A stretch of DNA of 64,000 nt from Methylobacterium oryzihabitans (GCF_004004555.2 NZ_SACP01000014.1:103750-167749); one strand, 5' to 3'. Positions 9,501-20,833 are shown, numbered from the stretch's first letter. Numbers and translations: made by a program. Notes: generated by a model from the sequence alone, not told the origin.

Positions 9501-9714
9501 CGTTGACCTGCTGCTCGATCGGCAGCGCGACGGTGTCGACGACGGTCCGGGCGCTGGCGCCGGGATAGCGGGTGGTCACCTGCACGGTCGGCGGGACCAC
9601 GTTGGGGTACTGCGCCACCGGCAGGCCGTAGAGGGCGACGGCGCCGATCAGCACCATCACGATCGCCAGCACGTTGGCGAGGACCGGCCGCTCGATGAAG
9701 AAGCGCGAGATCAT
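6547..9714 (-). CDS. RND efflux transporter, HAE1 (AcrB) family
   Basis: The 1055-residue inner-membrane protein has the standard HAE1-RND plan. It starts with the N-terminal FIERPVLANVLAIVMVLIG helix, then a periplasmic loop, then TM helices with the proton-relay Asp pair in the GIVVDDAIVIVEG segment at about residue 408. A second periplasmic loop and C-terminal helices follow. It exports hydrophobic compounds using the proton gradient, as a trimer with the adaptor encoded just upstream. The frame is open further upstream, but that region is the adaptor gene in another frame; ATG 9714 gives the canonical N-terminus. Eight bases separate it from the adaptor gene. No outer-membrane channel gene is adjacent, so a TolC-like partner must be elsewhere. 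Substrates cannot be read from sequence. Confidence 0.95.
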   Translation of the reverse strand: MISRFFIERPVLANVLAIVMVLIGAVALYGLPVAQYPNVVPPTVQVTTRYPGASARTVVDTVALPIEQQVNGVQGMLYMQSTSASDGTYTLTVTFAIGTDADQAQVLVQNRVAIAMASLPQAVQVQGVTTQKKSTAILQFVTLSSPDGRYDSLFLSNYGVINVQNELARLPGVGSVSVLGAGQYAMRIWLDPDLLQARGLTPSDVIDIVRQQSQEVAAGAIGTPPTPAGQDFQYTLNVSGRLNDAPDFERIVLKADAQDGGRITRLSDVGRVELGAQTYSQSFTLDGKPAAGIGIYQLPEANAIAVAGAVRARMEELARAFPPGLVHGIPFDTTRFVQASIDEVYTTLFEAAVLVLLVILIFLQDWRATLVPATTVPVTLIGTFAAMAALGFTVNLSTLFAIVLAIGIVVDDAIVIVEGVTHHIERGLSPREAAEKAMEELFGPIIGITLVLMSVFIPAAFLPGLTGQLFRQFALVIAATALISAINAATLKPTQCALWLRRPTPPEQRNVVYRGFNRVYGGAERLYVALIARMLRASAATVALALVLIGLAGWGLTRLPTAFLPTEDQGYVLIGAQLPDGASKERTDAVMQRIIALARGTPGVETVLAISGVSALDNNASLTNAGVAYVVLKDWDARAKQPGQDLRSLYDRLTVSLAAIDGATTIVLVPPPIQGIGNASGFTMQVELRDGNFDYTLLERLARKIVADAGTQSGLQRLNTSFRAGVPQLSVAVDRVKAEALGVTVGQVFSTLSGYVGSSYVTQFNKFGRTFQVYLQAAPESRLRPEDIAGLKVRAGNGAMVPLGTLVEVKTVVGPSLIGLYNLYPSATIVGAASPGFSSGQALDLMEQVAERDLPRGTGFDWTAMSYQEKAVGAQIYLVFGLAILLVYLVLAGQYESWILPFAVLLAVPLALLGTAGTLLGLHVANNLYTQIGLILLIALSSKNAILIVEYARERRIAGMAITEAALEAARMRFRPILMTSFAFILGVVPLVTASGAGAAARKSIGIAVFSGMIASTCLAVLFVPSFYVVLQRFEEWRQRGRTPALVPEPGHDRH

Positions 9715-9722
9715 GGCCGGGC

Positions 9723-10916
9723 TCAGCGCTGCGAGGGGTCGGCGGGGCGCGGCCCTGCGGCGGGGGGCGCCGGGTTGCGCACCGGCGTCACCCTGGTGCC
9801 GGGAATCGCCCGCTGGATCCCGTCCGTCACCACCCAGTCGCCGGGCTGGAGACCGGACTCCACCACGCGGTCGCGGCCCTCGCGCGGCCCGAGCGTCACC
9901 GGCCGCTGGACGACCGTGCCGTCGTCGCCGACGACGAGGACATAGGCGCCCTGCTGGCCGGTGCCGATCGCGTCGTCGCGCACGAGCAGCGCCGTCTCGG
10001 TCCGCCCGACCGGGACCCGCACGCGCACGAACAGCCCGGGCACGAGGCGGCGATCGGCGTTGGCGAGGCGGCCGCGGGCCAGCAGCGTGCCGGTCGAGGG
10101 ATCGACCTGCGGCGACACGTAGTCGAGATGGCCGACATGCGGGTAGCCGGTCTCGGTCTGGAGGCCGATCTCCACCGGGATGCGCGCGAGATCGCCGAGG
10201 GTGCTGCCGCTCGCGGCGAGCGCCTGCTTGACCTGCAGCACCTGCTGCTCGCTGACGTTGAAATAGACGTAGAGCGGGTCGATCTGCACGATCGTGGCGA
10301 GCTTGGTCGGCCCGCCGACGCCGACGAGCGCGCCGACATCCACGAGGTGGTTGGTGACGATGCCGTCGAACGGCGCCAGGACCTGGGTGTAGCCGAGGTT
10401 GATCTGCGCCTGCTTGAGGTTGGCCTGCGCCTGCGTGACGCCGGCGATGGCCTGATCGAGGCGGGACTTGGAATCGTCGACGCGGGCCTGGGACGCGAAC
10501 TCGGATTTCCCGAGGGTGGCCTGCCGCTGGTACTCGGCCTGGCTGTTGATCCGGGCCGCCTCCTGGGCCGCCAGGGCGCCCTGGGCCTGCTGGAGCTGCG
10601 CGTCGTAGGTGTCGCGCTGGATCGAGAACAGCGGCGTGCCGCGGGTGACGGTGGCGCCGTCGGTGTAGGAGATGCCGGTGAGATAGCCCTGGATCCGCGC
10701 CTCGAGATCGACGGTGGCGAAGGCTTTGGTGTTGCCGGTCAGCTCGAAGTAGCGCGTCACCGGCCGCTGCGCCGGCTGGGCCACCTGGACCACCGGCGGC
10801 GGCGGCGGCACGTACTGGTTGCCCTCCTGGCAGCCGGCGACCAGGGCCGCGAGAGCGCCGGCGACGAGTCCGGCGAGGGGGGTGACGGGGCGGGAGGAAG
10901 GCTTGGCACGCGGCAC
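9723..10916 (-). CDS. RND periplasmic adaptor subunit (AcrA-type membrane fusion lipoprotein)
   Basis: A 397-residue adaptor with a lipoprotein signal peptide. The hydrophobic stretch ends in the lipobox LVAGC near residue 29, so Cys29 would be acylated and the protein tethered to the inner membrane. Then come a proline-rich linker, the barrel-sandwich/lipoyl halves flanking a coiled-coil hairpin (about 100-170, LQQAQGALAAQEAARINSQ onward), and a C-terminal beta-barrel and membrane-proximal domain. It connects the inner-membrane pump to an outer-membrane channel. It is the first gene of the pump operon and is divergent from a sensor kinase gene 192 bases away, which may control it; that regulatory link is inference. 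Confidence 0.94.
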   Translation of the reverse strand: MPRAKPSSRPVTPLAGLVAGALAALVAGCQEGNQYVPPPPPVVQVAQPAQRPVTRYFELTGNTKAFATVDLEARIQGYLTGISYTDGATVTRGTPLFSIQRDTYDAQLQQAQGALAAQEAARINSQAEYQRQATLGKSEFASQARVDDSKSRLDQAIAGVTQAQANLKQAQINLGYTQVLAPFDGIVTNHLVDVGALVGVGGPTKLATIVQIDPLYVYFNVSEQQVLQVKQALAASGSTLGDLARIPVEIGLQTETGYPHVGHLDYVSPQVDPSTGTLLARGRLANADRRLVPGLFVRVRVPVGRTETALLVRDDAIGTGQQGAYVLVVGDDGTVVQRPVTLGPREGRDRVVESGLQPGDWVVTDGIQRAIPGTRVTPVRNPAPPAAGPRPADPSQR

Positions 10917-11108
10917 GGTCGAATCGCCCCACAGCTACTGGTCAAGCTGTTCGCCCATCCGCGGGATCGCGGGCCAGCGCTTTGCGACGAAACGGGCAGA
11001 TTCCACGACGAACCGGGCAGCGCGAGATCGGCAGGTTACAGCCTCAGGTTGGCGTGATTTGATCGCCGGCAAGGTGCAGACACGGCGACGGCCGGCACGG
11101 GGGAGGGA

Positions 11109-12200
11109 ATGGCGGTCGAACGCGAGCGTGTGCGGTTCCCCGACTTCTGGCAGGCCGACCTCGTCGGTCTCGCCCTGCTCCTCTCCGTGAGCATCGTCCT
11201 GCGCCTGCCGCTCTACGGCGACGCCGGGGCCGCCGTCACGATCGCGGTCGCGGCCGACCCTGCCGCCCTCATGGCCGCCGTCGTCCTGCGCCGCCGGCTG
11301 ACGCGGCCGAGCGCGGCGTTGCGCGGCGGGCTGCCGCGGGACCTCGTCGTCGCGAGCCGGCTCGTCCTGCGCTGCGTCGTCGCGGCCGTGCTCCTCGCCG
11401 CCTGGGTCCGCCTCGTCTGCCTGTGGGGCGGGTGGAGCACGCAGCACGGGGCGGCGTGGCAGCCCTGGCTCACGTCCATCGGCTTCTACGCGATCGTGCT
11501 CCTCATCTGGACCCTGGCCTATCTGTGGTGGCACGCGCGGGAACTGGCCCAGGCGGCGCAGCGGCGGGCGGCGCAGGCCGAGACCGAGGCCCTGCGGCTC
11601 GAACTCACCCATCTGCGCCAGCAGCTCGACCCGCACTTCCTGTTCAACGCCCTCAACGGCATCGCCGCCGAGATCCCGGCCCATCCCGAGGCCGCGACCG
11701 CGATGGTGTGCGAGCTGGCGGACTACCTGCGCTACTCCCTCGAACAGCGCGACAGGGCCGTGACGCCCCTGCGCCGGGAGATCGAGGCGGTCGATTGCTA
11801 CATGGCGATCCAGAAGGCGCGGTTCGGGCCGGGCCTGCGCTACGTCGTCGAGGCGGACGAGGCAGCCCGGAGCATGCTCACGCCGAGCTTCCTGCTCCAG
11901 CCCCTCGTGGAGAACGCGATCAAGCACGGCCTCGCCGAGGGACGCGAGCCGCGCAAGGTCCACATCGCGGCCCGGTCGGGCCCCGACGGGCTCGCGCTCA
12001 GCGTCTCCAATCCCGGCCGTCTCGACCCGCACTGGCGCACCAAGGGCTGTCCCGGCGTCGGGCTGGCCGTGCTGCGGCGGCGCCTGGAGCTGCTGTACCC
12101 GCACGGACACCGCTTCGATCTCCGGCAGGTCCGCGGCGACGTCGTGGCCGAGCTGAACCTGCCCGAGCTGAACCTGCCCGGGTCGCCATGCTCCGCCTGA
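11109..12200 (+). CDS. LytS/YehU-type sensor histidine kinase
   Basis: A 363-residue membrane kinase with about four hydrophobic segments in the first 140 residues, then a short helical linker and the His_kinase (PF06580-type) domain. The phosphoacceptor is in LDPHFLFNALNG (His176), and the N-box region LLQPLVENAIKHG lies near residue 260. An ATPase domain closes the protein. No extracellular sensor domain is evident, so the signal is probably sensed in the membrane. Its last 13 bases overlap the LytTR regulator gene, so the two are translationally coupled and form a two-component system. It is divergent from the RND pump operon; regulation of that pump is a reasonable but untested idea. Confidence 0.92.
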   Translation: MAVERERVRFPDFWQADLVGLALLLSVSIVLRLPLYGDAGAAVTIAVAADPAALMAAVVLRRRLTRPSAALRGGLPRDLVVASRLVLRCVVAAVLLAAWVRLVCLWGGWSTQHGAAWQPWLTSIGFYAIVLLIWTLAYLWWHARELAQAAQRRAAQAETEALRLELTHLRQQLDPHFLFNALNGIAAEIPAHPEAATAMVCELADYLRYSLEQRDRAVTPLRREIEAVDCYMAIQKARFGPGLRYVVEADEAARSMLTPSFLLQPLVENAIKHGLAEGREPRKVHIAARSGPDGLALSVSNPGRLDPHWRTKGCPGVGLAVLRRRLELLYPHGHRFDLRQVRGDVVAELNLPELNLPGSPCSA

Positions 12201-12913
12201 TCGTGGTCGACGACGAGGCGCTGGCCCGCCAGCGCCTGCGCGACCTCCTGGACGGGCAGGCGGACGTCGCGCTCGTCGGCGAGGCCGGGAGCGTGTCGGA
12301 CGCCGTCCGGCTGATCACGCAGGAGCGGCCGGACGGCGTGCTGCTCGACATCGAGATGGCGGACGGAACCGGGTTCGACGTCGTGCGCCGCCTCGCCGAC
12401 CCGCCCTCCATCGTCTTCGTCACCGCCTATTCGCACCACGCCGTCGACGCCTTCGGCGTGCGGGCCGTCGACTATCTCCTGAAGCCGGTGCGCCAGAGCC
12501 GGCTGGAGGAGGCGCTGCGCCGCCTGCACGCCGCGATCCGGCCGGCCGAGCCGCGGATCCCCGACACCATTCCCGCCATGTTCCACATGCGGCTGTCCGG
12601 AGGCACCCTGTCGGTCCTGCACGACGCGATCGTGTTCCTCGGTGCCGAGCGCGACTACACCCGCATCGTCGTCGAGGGCCGCCCGCCGCTGCTCGTCCGG
12701 CAACCGCTCGGCCGCAGCGCGGCGGAACTCCCCGACACGACGTTCCGCCGCCTCGGGCGCTCCCTCGTGGTGAACCTCGCCCGTCTGCGCGAAGTCGACC
12801 AGAAATCCCGCGATACGACGTGGATCCGCCTCGCGGGGTGGGATCAGGCCGTGGTGCTCGGCCGCGCCGCGTCCGAGGACCTGCGCCGCATCCTGTCCCC
12901 GTCGAAGAAATGA
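12188..12913 (+). CDS. LytTR-family response regulator
   Basis: A 241-residue DNA-binding response regulator. The receiver domain (about 1-115) has the acidic pocket VVDDEALARQ, the phosphoacceptor Asp54 in LLDIEM, and the conserved Lys99 in YLLKPV. The LytTR domain (about 135-235) includes the signatures YTRIVVEGR and FRRLGRSLVVNLARLREVD. LytTR regulators bind paired direct repeats in promoters. ATG 12188 lies inside the end of the kinase gene, so translation is coupled. The most obvious nearby target is the divergent RND operon or its own promoter region (10917-11108). Confidence 0.94.
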   Translation: MLRLIVVDDEALARQRLRDLLDGQADVALVGEAGSVSDAVRLITQERPDGVLLDIEMADGTGFDVVRRLADPPSIVFVTAYSHHAVDAFGVRAVDYLLKPVRQSRLEEALRRLHAAIRPAEPRIPDTIPAMFHMRLSGGTLSVLHDAIVFLGAERDYTRIVVEGRPPLLVRQPLGRSAAELPDTTFRRLGRSLVVNLARLREVDQKSRDTTWIRLAGWDQAVVLGRAASEDLRRILSPSKK

Positions 12914-13124
12914 TCGGCTCCGGGCCGTCCGCAGCCGGTCCCGTCCGGATCGTGCGGCCGAGGCCGGATCGCGATCCGGGAGGTCGGACCCGGACGGCGA
13001 TCGCGTTGCGGGGCGCCCCCGCGTCTGCTCGACCCGGGCGACCGGCAGGACGGGGCCGGCCAGTTCGTCGTGCCGGCCGGTTCGCCTGGCCGGACAGGCC
13101 GGTGAGGTGGACCGCGTCCCGGCC

Positions 13125-13334
13125 CTATCGCAGCGTCGGCGATTCCCCGGGCTTCAGGTGGGGGTCCCCACCGTCCGGCCCGCCGAGGGCGACGTGATCG
13201 TTCAGGCGTCCGAGGTGTTCGAAGACGTGCTCGAAGGCGTTCGTGACCGCCTGCTCGAAGGAGCCGTCGCCCTTCCCGCCTGCGTCCCTGAGGGCACTGA
13301 GCAGGGCGCGGTGCTTTTCGGTATCCTCGGACAT
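13125..13334 (-). CDS. Hypothetical small acidic protein
   Basis: A 69-residue frame beginning MSEDTEKHRALLSALRDAGG. It contains two amphipathic helices (about 3-20 and 25-48, AVTNAFEHVFEHLGRLNDHV) and a glycine/proline-rich tail. I do not recognise a family. A GGGAGG sequence six to seven bases upstream of ATG 13334 is a strong ribosome site, which is the main reason to accept it as a gene. No membrane segment or signal peptide is visible. It is divergent from the carotenoid oxygenase gene and convergent with the response regulator gene. Confidence 0.6.
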   Translation of the reverse strand: MSEDTEKHRALLSALRDAGGKGDGSFEQAVTNAFEHVFEHLGRLNDHVALGGPDGGDPHLKPGESPTLR

Positions 13335-13542
13335 GTCGTCCTCCCGGCCGGCGGGAGCGCCGGCTCGGCAAGCCAATCGCCATGACCGATCCCGGTTCCT
13401 GCGCATCATCGACGACCGATGCGGCCATGCCTCCCCGCCGTGAGGTGAGCCGGGGCGCGTCGGCTCTCTCCGGCCGCCGGGGACCGGGCGGCCTTGCCGC
13501 GACGACCTCCTGGCCCGCCACCTGATCCGGGGATCGCCGCCC

Positions 13543-15006
13543 ATGCCGAACCGTGTCCAGTCCGCCTTGCGCGCCGCCGCCGAGGCCGGCATCGGCCTGT
13601 GGGCGGCCTGCAACCGGCTGCGCCTGTCCGGAACGCCGAACCCCTTCGTGGTCGGCGTGCACGCGCCGATGCGCGAGGAACTGACGCTGGCGGACCTGCC
13701 GGTCACCGGGGCGATCCCGCCCGGGTTCGAGGGCCTCTACCTCAAGATGGGAGCGAATCCCGCCGGCCCGGCGACCCGGGGCCACGACTGGTTCCTCGGC
13801 GACGGCATGGTGCACGGCCTCGCGATCGAGGGCGGCCGTGCCGCGTGGTACCGCAACCGCTGGATCGGCTCGCGCCCCGCCGCCGCGGCGCTCGGGCGGC
13901 CCGCCGCCCCCGGGCCGCGGCGGGGCGGCAACGACACCGTCAACACCAACGTCGTCGCGATCGGCAGCCGGATCTTCGCCGTGGTCGAAGCCGGCAGCTA
14001 CCCGGTCGAACTGTCGCGGACCCTGGAGGAGCAGCGCTACAACCCGTTCGACGGGACGCTCGCCGGCTCGTTCACCGGGCATCCGCACCACGACCCGCTG
14101 ACCGGCGAGACCCACGCCATCGCGTATGACGGCCGGGTCTGGGACAGCGTCCGCCACGTCGTCGTCGCGCCGACCGGGCGGGTCGTGCGCGACAGGCCGG
14201 TCGCCGTCGAGCACGGCCCCTGCATCCACGACTGCGCGATCACGGCGCGCTTCGCGATCGTGCTCGACCTGCCGGTCACGTTCTCGCTCGGGGCGCTGCT
14301 GGCCGGCCACCGCTTCCCGTTCCGCTGGAACCCCGCCCACGGCGCGCGCGTGGGCCTGCTGCCCCGGCGGGGCGACGGCGCCGACATCCTGTGGTGCGAG
14401 GTCGAGCCCTGCTTCGTGTTCCACGTCGCCAACGCCTACGACGACGCGGACGGGCGGGTGATCCTCGACGTCGTCGCCTACGACACGGTGTTCACCGCGG
14501 CCGGGGGCGGGTTCGACGAGCCGGGCCGGCTCGAACGCTGGACGGTCGATCCGGCGGCGCGGCGGGTCGCGCGGCGGGTGCTCGACCCGACGCCGCAGGA
14601 ATTCCCCCGCATCGACGAGCGGCGGTTCGGGCGGCGCCACCGCTACGCCTACACGGTCAGCGTCCCCGCCGACGGCAATACGCAGCTCGCCGGCGCGACC
14701 CGGATCTACAAGCACGACCTGGAGACGGGCGAGCGCCGCGTGCACGAGTTCGGCCCCGACCGCGTCCCGGGGGAGTTCGTGTTCGTACCGGCGCATCCCG
14801 GTGCCGGCGAGGACGAGGGCTGGCTCGTCGGGCTCGTCATCGACACCGCGACCGACACGACCGACTTCGCGATCCTCGACGCGAGGTCGTTCGAGGCGCC
14901 GCCCGTCGCCACGATCCGTCTCGGCCACCGGATCCCGCCGGGCTTCCACGGCAACTGGTTCCCGGCCCGGGCCACCGACCCGGATGGCGCCGGCGCGGGG
15001 CCGTGA
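13543..15006 (+). CDS. Carotenoid cleavage oxygenase (RPE65/CCD family)
   Basis: A 487-residue member of the non-heme Fe(II) oxygenase family that cleaves a double bond of a carotenoid or related polyene, or of a stilbene-like phenylpropanoid. The four iron-binding histidines can be seen in their expected contexts: the GHPHHDP region (about 180), IHDCA (about 229), VFHVANAYD (about 293) and GFHGNWFP (about 469). The N-terminal GIPPGFEGLY-like motif (AIPPGFEGLYLKMG) is also typical. It is cytosolic or membrane-associated. Pigmented Methylobacterium make carotenoids, so an apocarotenoid role is plausible, but the substrate cannot be told from sequence. It stands alone; the next gene converges on it. 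Confidence 0.93.
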   Translation: MPNRVQSALRAAAEAGIGLWAACNRLRLSGTPNPFVVGVHAPMREELTLADLPVTGAIPPGFEGLYLKMGANPAGPATRGHDWFLGDGMVHGLAIEGGRAAWYRNRWIGSRPAAAALGRPAAPGPRRGGNDTVNTNVVAIGSRIFAVVEAGSYPVELSRTLEEQRYNPFDGTLAGSFTGHPHHDPLTGETHAIAYDGRVWDSVRHVVVAPTGRVVRDRPVAVEHGPCIHDCAITARFAIVLDLPVTFSLGALLAGHRFPFRWNPAHGARVGLLPRRGDGADILWCEVEPCFVFHVANAYDDADGRVILDVVAYDTVFTAAGGGFDEPGRLERWTVDPAARRVARRVLDPTPQEFPRIDERRFGRRHRYAYTVSVPADGNTQLAGATRIYKHDLETGERRVHEFGPDRVPGEFVFVPAHPGAGEDEGWLVGLVIDTATDTTDFAILDARSFEAPPVATIRLGHRIPPGFHGNWFPARATDPDGAGAGP

Positions 15007-15035
15007 CGCTCGCGCCGGTCGGCGCACGCGGTTCC

Positions 15036-15671
15036 TCAGGCCGCGGCGGTCCAGCCGATCACCGCCGTCATCGGGTCGCCGGGGCCTCCCTCGGGCCTGA
15101 GGATGCAGCCTTCGAGGCGGGCGAAGCCGGCGCGGTCGAGATACAGACCGACGAGGTCGGTCCGTCCCGCGGCGTCGAGGCCGTGCCAGATCGCCACCGC
15201 CTTGGTCGGAAAGCAGCGGTTCGAATAGCTGACCACCACCGGCGAGCCGGGGCGCAGCACGCGGGCGACCTCGGACAGGACGGCCACGGGCCGCTGCAGG
15301 TATTGCACCGAGACGCAGATCAGCGCGGCGTCGACGCTGCCCGAGTCGAGCGGCAGCTCCGGTGCGGCGTTGAGGTCCTGCACGAAGTGCCGGGTCAGGC
15401 GCGGGTTGGCGGCGAGTTCCTCCGCGTTCAGGCCGTGGCCGACCACGCTGGCATAGGCGACCTCGTCCGGCAGGTGGCTGACCCAGCTCGACATCAGGTC
15501 GAGGACGTCGCCGCCCGCCGGGACGACCTCCCGGTAGAGGTCGGTCACCGCCGCGATCGCGGCGGCATCGATGTGGGTCACGAGGCGCGGCTCGGCGTAG
15601 AACAGCGGATCGGGATCGCGATCGAACTTCGCGAAGGCGTTGGGCGGCAGGTCCGGGAGTTCCTGGGTCAT
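15036..15671 (-). CDS. Class I SAM-dependent methyltransferase
   Basis: A 211-residue soluble protein. The SAM-binding region (VVPAGGDVLDLMSSWVSHL, about 44-62) is followed by VVGHGLNAEELAAN at the acidic-loop position, then DLNAAPELPLDSGSVDAALICVSVQYL, which is motif II/III of UbiE-like enzymes. The usual GxGxG is replaced by LDLMSSW, seen in a subgroup of these proteins, so the substrate is unknown. I chose ATG 15671; the frame extends 55 codons upstream but that part is arginine/proline-rich and looks like non-coding translation. It converges with the carotenoid oxygenase gene and is divergent from the radical SAM gene. Confidence 0.83.
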   Translation of the reverse strand: MTQELPDLPPNAFAKFDRDPDPLFYAEPRLVTHIDAAAIAAVTDLYREVVPAGGDVLDLMSSWVSHLPDEVAYASVVGHGLNAEELAANPRLTRHFVQDLNAAPELPLDSGSVDAALICVSVQYLQRPVAVLSEVARVLRPGSPVVVSYSNRCFPTKAVAIWHGLDAAGRTDLVGLYLDRAGFARLEGCILRPEGGPGDPMTAVIGWTAAA

Positions 15672-15920
15672 CGACGAGCCTGTCTCCGGTCCGGGGCGCG
15701 CGCCGGCCGCGGCACGACCCACGGGTCGAGGACGAGTGTAGGGAGCGCCCGGCGGCCTCCCAGTCCCGGCGTCCAAGGTGCCGCAGGCGGGGCGGGATCG
15801 GGCCGGCGTTCCGCGCCCGTCTCGACGCGCCGGCACGGTGCATGTCTTGAATACGGTCGAGGTTGTTGGCGCCTCGACCTTCGTTGAACTCGCGCGGCCG
15901 GTGGCCTATGCAGTCGCCCC

Positions 15921-17969
<2,049 letters not shown>

Positions 17970-17982
17970 CCGCCACGGGTCT

Positions 17983-18088
17983 CTAGAGCACCTCACGATC
18001 GCGCTGCAATCGCGAAGCTCTCTAGGTCTTTGATTTTGCCGCATTTCCTTCGACGAACCGGTATCCACTTCGTCGGAAAATGCTCTAG
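17983..18088. repeat. 106 bp palindromic repeat with 8 bp terminal inverted repeats
   Basis: Ends are CTAGAGCA (17983-17990) and TGCTCTAG (18081-18088), perfect reverse complements. The interior contains CGATTGCAGCGCGATCG-like and TTCGTCGGAAAA/TTCGACGAA-like segments familiar from short intergenic repeats of Rhizobiales. The right terminal repeat supplies the TAG stop codon (18087-18085) of the ABC exporter. It lies between two convergent genes. Confidence 0.85.
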
Positions 18089-20019
18089 CGGTAGGCCGCC
18101 GCCTGCAGCTCGAACAGCTCGGCGTAGCGGCCGCCGGTGCGGATCAGGTCCTCGTGCGTGCCGGCCTCCTGCACCCGGCCGTCGCCGAGCACGACGATCC
18201 GGTCGGCGCGGCGCACGCTCGAGAAGCGGTGCGAGATCAGGAGCGCGGTGCGCCCCTGCGCGAGTCCGCGAAAGCGCGCGAACACCTCGGCCTCGGCGCG
18301 GGCGTCCAGGGCCGCGGTCGGCTCGTCCAGCACCAGCACCTCGGAGTCGCGCATGTAGGCGCGGGCGATCGCGAGCTTCTGCCACTCGCCCCCGGACAGG
18401 TCGACCCCGTCGTCGAAGCGCCGCCCCAGCCGCTGGCCGTAGCCCGCCGGCAGCCGCGCCACCACGGCGTCGGCCAGTCCGCGCGCCGCCGCGCCCGCGA
18501 TGCGAGCGGCATCCGCCCGCTCGGCGATGCGCCCGACCGCGATGTTCTCGCCCGCCGTGAAGTCGAAGCGGACGAAGTCCTGGAAGATCACGCCGATGCG
18601 GGTCCGCAGGATGTCGGGGTCGTAGTCGCGCAGGTCCCGCCCGTCGAGCAGGATGCGCCCCTCGGTCGGGTCGTAGAGCCGCGCCAGAAGCTTGACGACC
18701 GTGGTCTTGCCGCTGCCGTTCTCGCCCACCAGCGCCACCACCTCGCCGGCCCGGATGGTCAGCGACAGGTCGCGCAGGGCCCAGCGTTCCGCCCCGGGAT
18801 AGCGGTAGCCCACCGCCTCGAACACGAAGCCGTCGCGGATCGGCGTCGGGAACGGCGCGGGATGCGCGGGCGCGCGCAGGCGCGGCGCGAGCGCCAGGAA
18901 CGCGAACAGGTCGTCGAGGTACTGCGCCTGTCCCGAGAGCTGCGAGAGGCCGAGCAGCAGCCCCTCGACGAGGCCGCGCAGGCGCAGGAAGGCGCCGGTC
19001 AGGAACGTGAGGTCGCCGAGCGTGATCGCCCCGGTGGCCGCCCGCAATGCGATCACGAGGTAGGCGAGATAGTAGGCGAGCGTGCCGAGGCTGGCGAAGA
19101 GCCCGCCCGCGACGGCCCGGCGCCGCGCGAGCCGGGTGTTCTCGCGCAAAGCCCGGTCGGCGAGCCGGCCGAAGCGCTCGGCGAGGTAGCCGCTGAGGCC
19201 GAAGAGCTTGATCTCCTTGGCGCTCTCGGCCCCGGCCCCGAGCTGGCGCATGTAGTCGCCCTCGCGCCGCTCCGGCGAGCGCTGGTAGGCGAGGCGGTAG
19301 CCCTGGCGGTTGAAGTGGAGCTCGTTGAGGAAGGCCGGGATCAGGGCCAGCACCAGCAGGACGACGAGCCAGGGCAGGAACGCGACGACGGCCACCGCCA
19401 GGGACAGCGCCGTGAGGCCGTCCTGGAGCTGGCCGAGGAGCTGGCCCATCAGGTTCCCGCGCCACGCCACCTGCCGCCGGGCGCGCTCCAGCCCGTCCTG
19501 CACCGCCGGGTCCTCGAACTGGGCGAGATCGAGGGCCGCGGCATGCGCCATCAGCCGGAGCGTGATGGCGTTGCCGGTCATCTCGGCCAGCACCCCGTCG
19601 ACGAGGCCGGTCGCGCGCCCGAGCAGGTCGGAGGCGAGGGCGAGCGCCAGTTCGGCCCCGATCAGCAGCGCCACCTGCCGCAGCACCGGACTGGCGACCC
19701 AGTCCGAGGCGGTCGCCAGCGCGGCGACATCGCCCCGCCCGGCCACGACCGCGTCGACGACGAGCTTGGCGACGTAGAGCGTCAGCGCCGGCACCGCCCT
19801 GCGGGCGATGCGCAGCCCGATGCCCAGCAGCGTCAGGGTGCGGCTCGTCGCCCAGGCGAGCCGGAACAGGGCCGGGAGGTGCCGGAGCGGACCGATCCGT
19901 GCCGCGGCCGCATTGCGAAGCCGCTCAATGGGTGATGGAGGCAAAACGCGCTGCGCGCCGCGTCGGCGCTCCCTGCTGTGTCGAGGGGACAACGAGCACG
20001 TCCCGGACCGCAGGGCCAC
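18085..20019 (-). CDS. ABC exporter, fused permease and ATPase
   Basis: A half-transporter of about 620-644 residues. The N-terminal membrane domain has about six helices (roughly 50-330) and is followed by an ABC domain. Visible ABC motifs are Walker A GENGSGKTTVV, signature LSGGEWQK and Walker B VLVLDEPTAALDA, then the H-loop LLISHRFS. It presumably works as a homodimer exporting an unidentified substrate. The TFLTGAFLRLRGLVEG region and the overall size fit the MsbA/PglK-like exporters. The start is uncertain: GTG 20019 is the longest choice, but the first ~25 residues look unlike protein and a TTG at 19944 is an alternative. The stop codon lies inside a repeat element. Confidence 0.88.
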   Translation of the reverse strand: MALRSGTCSLSPRHSRERRRGAQRVLPPSPIERLRNAAAARIGPLRHLPALFRLAWATSRTLTLLGIGLRIARRAVPALTLYVAKLVVDAVVAGRGDVAALATASDWVASPVLRQVALLIGAELALALASDLLGRATGLVDGVLAEMTGNAITLRLMAHAAALDLAQFEDPAVQDGLERARRQVAWRGNLMGQLLGQLQDGLTALSLAVAVVAFLPWLVVLLVLALIPAFLNELHFNRQGYRLAYQRSPERREGDYMRQLGAGAESAKEIKLFGLSGYLAERFGRLADRALRENTRLARRRAVAGGLFASLGTLAYYLAYLVIALRAATGAITLGDLTFLTGAFLRLRGLVEGLLLGLSQLSGQAQYLDDLFAFLALAPRLRAPAHPAPFPTPIRDGFVFEAVGYRYPGAERWALRDLSLTIRAGEVVALVGENGSGKTTVVKLLARLYDPTEGRILLDGRDLRDYDPDILRTRIGVIFQDFVRFDFTAGENIAVGRIAERADAARIAGAAARGLADAVVARLPAGYGQRLGRRFDDGVDLSGGEWQKLAIARAYMRDSEVLVLDEPTAALDARAEAEVFARFRGLAQGRTALLISHRFSSVRRADRIVVLGDGRVQEAGTHEDLIRTGGRYAELFELQAAAYR

Positions 20020-20119
20020 TCGTCCGGAATGGCGACGGCACGCGGCATGGTGGCGCTCGCGATCGTCTGCCCCCGTCGTCCCGGTCGCAGGCGGCCTTCG
20101 GTGTGGCGCCGGTTTCCGC

Positions 20120-20829
<710 letters not shown>

Positions 20830-20833
<4 letters not shown>

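Noticed and set aside
9715..10932. Upstream extension of the RND pump frame to about 1460 residues
   Set aside because: The extension is the adaptor gene read in the wrong frame; the pump has its normal N-terminus at 9714.
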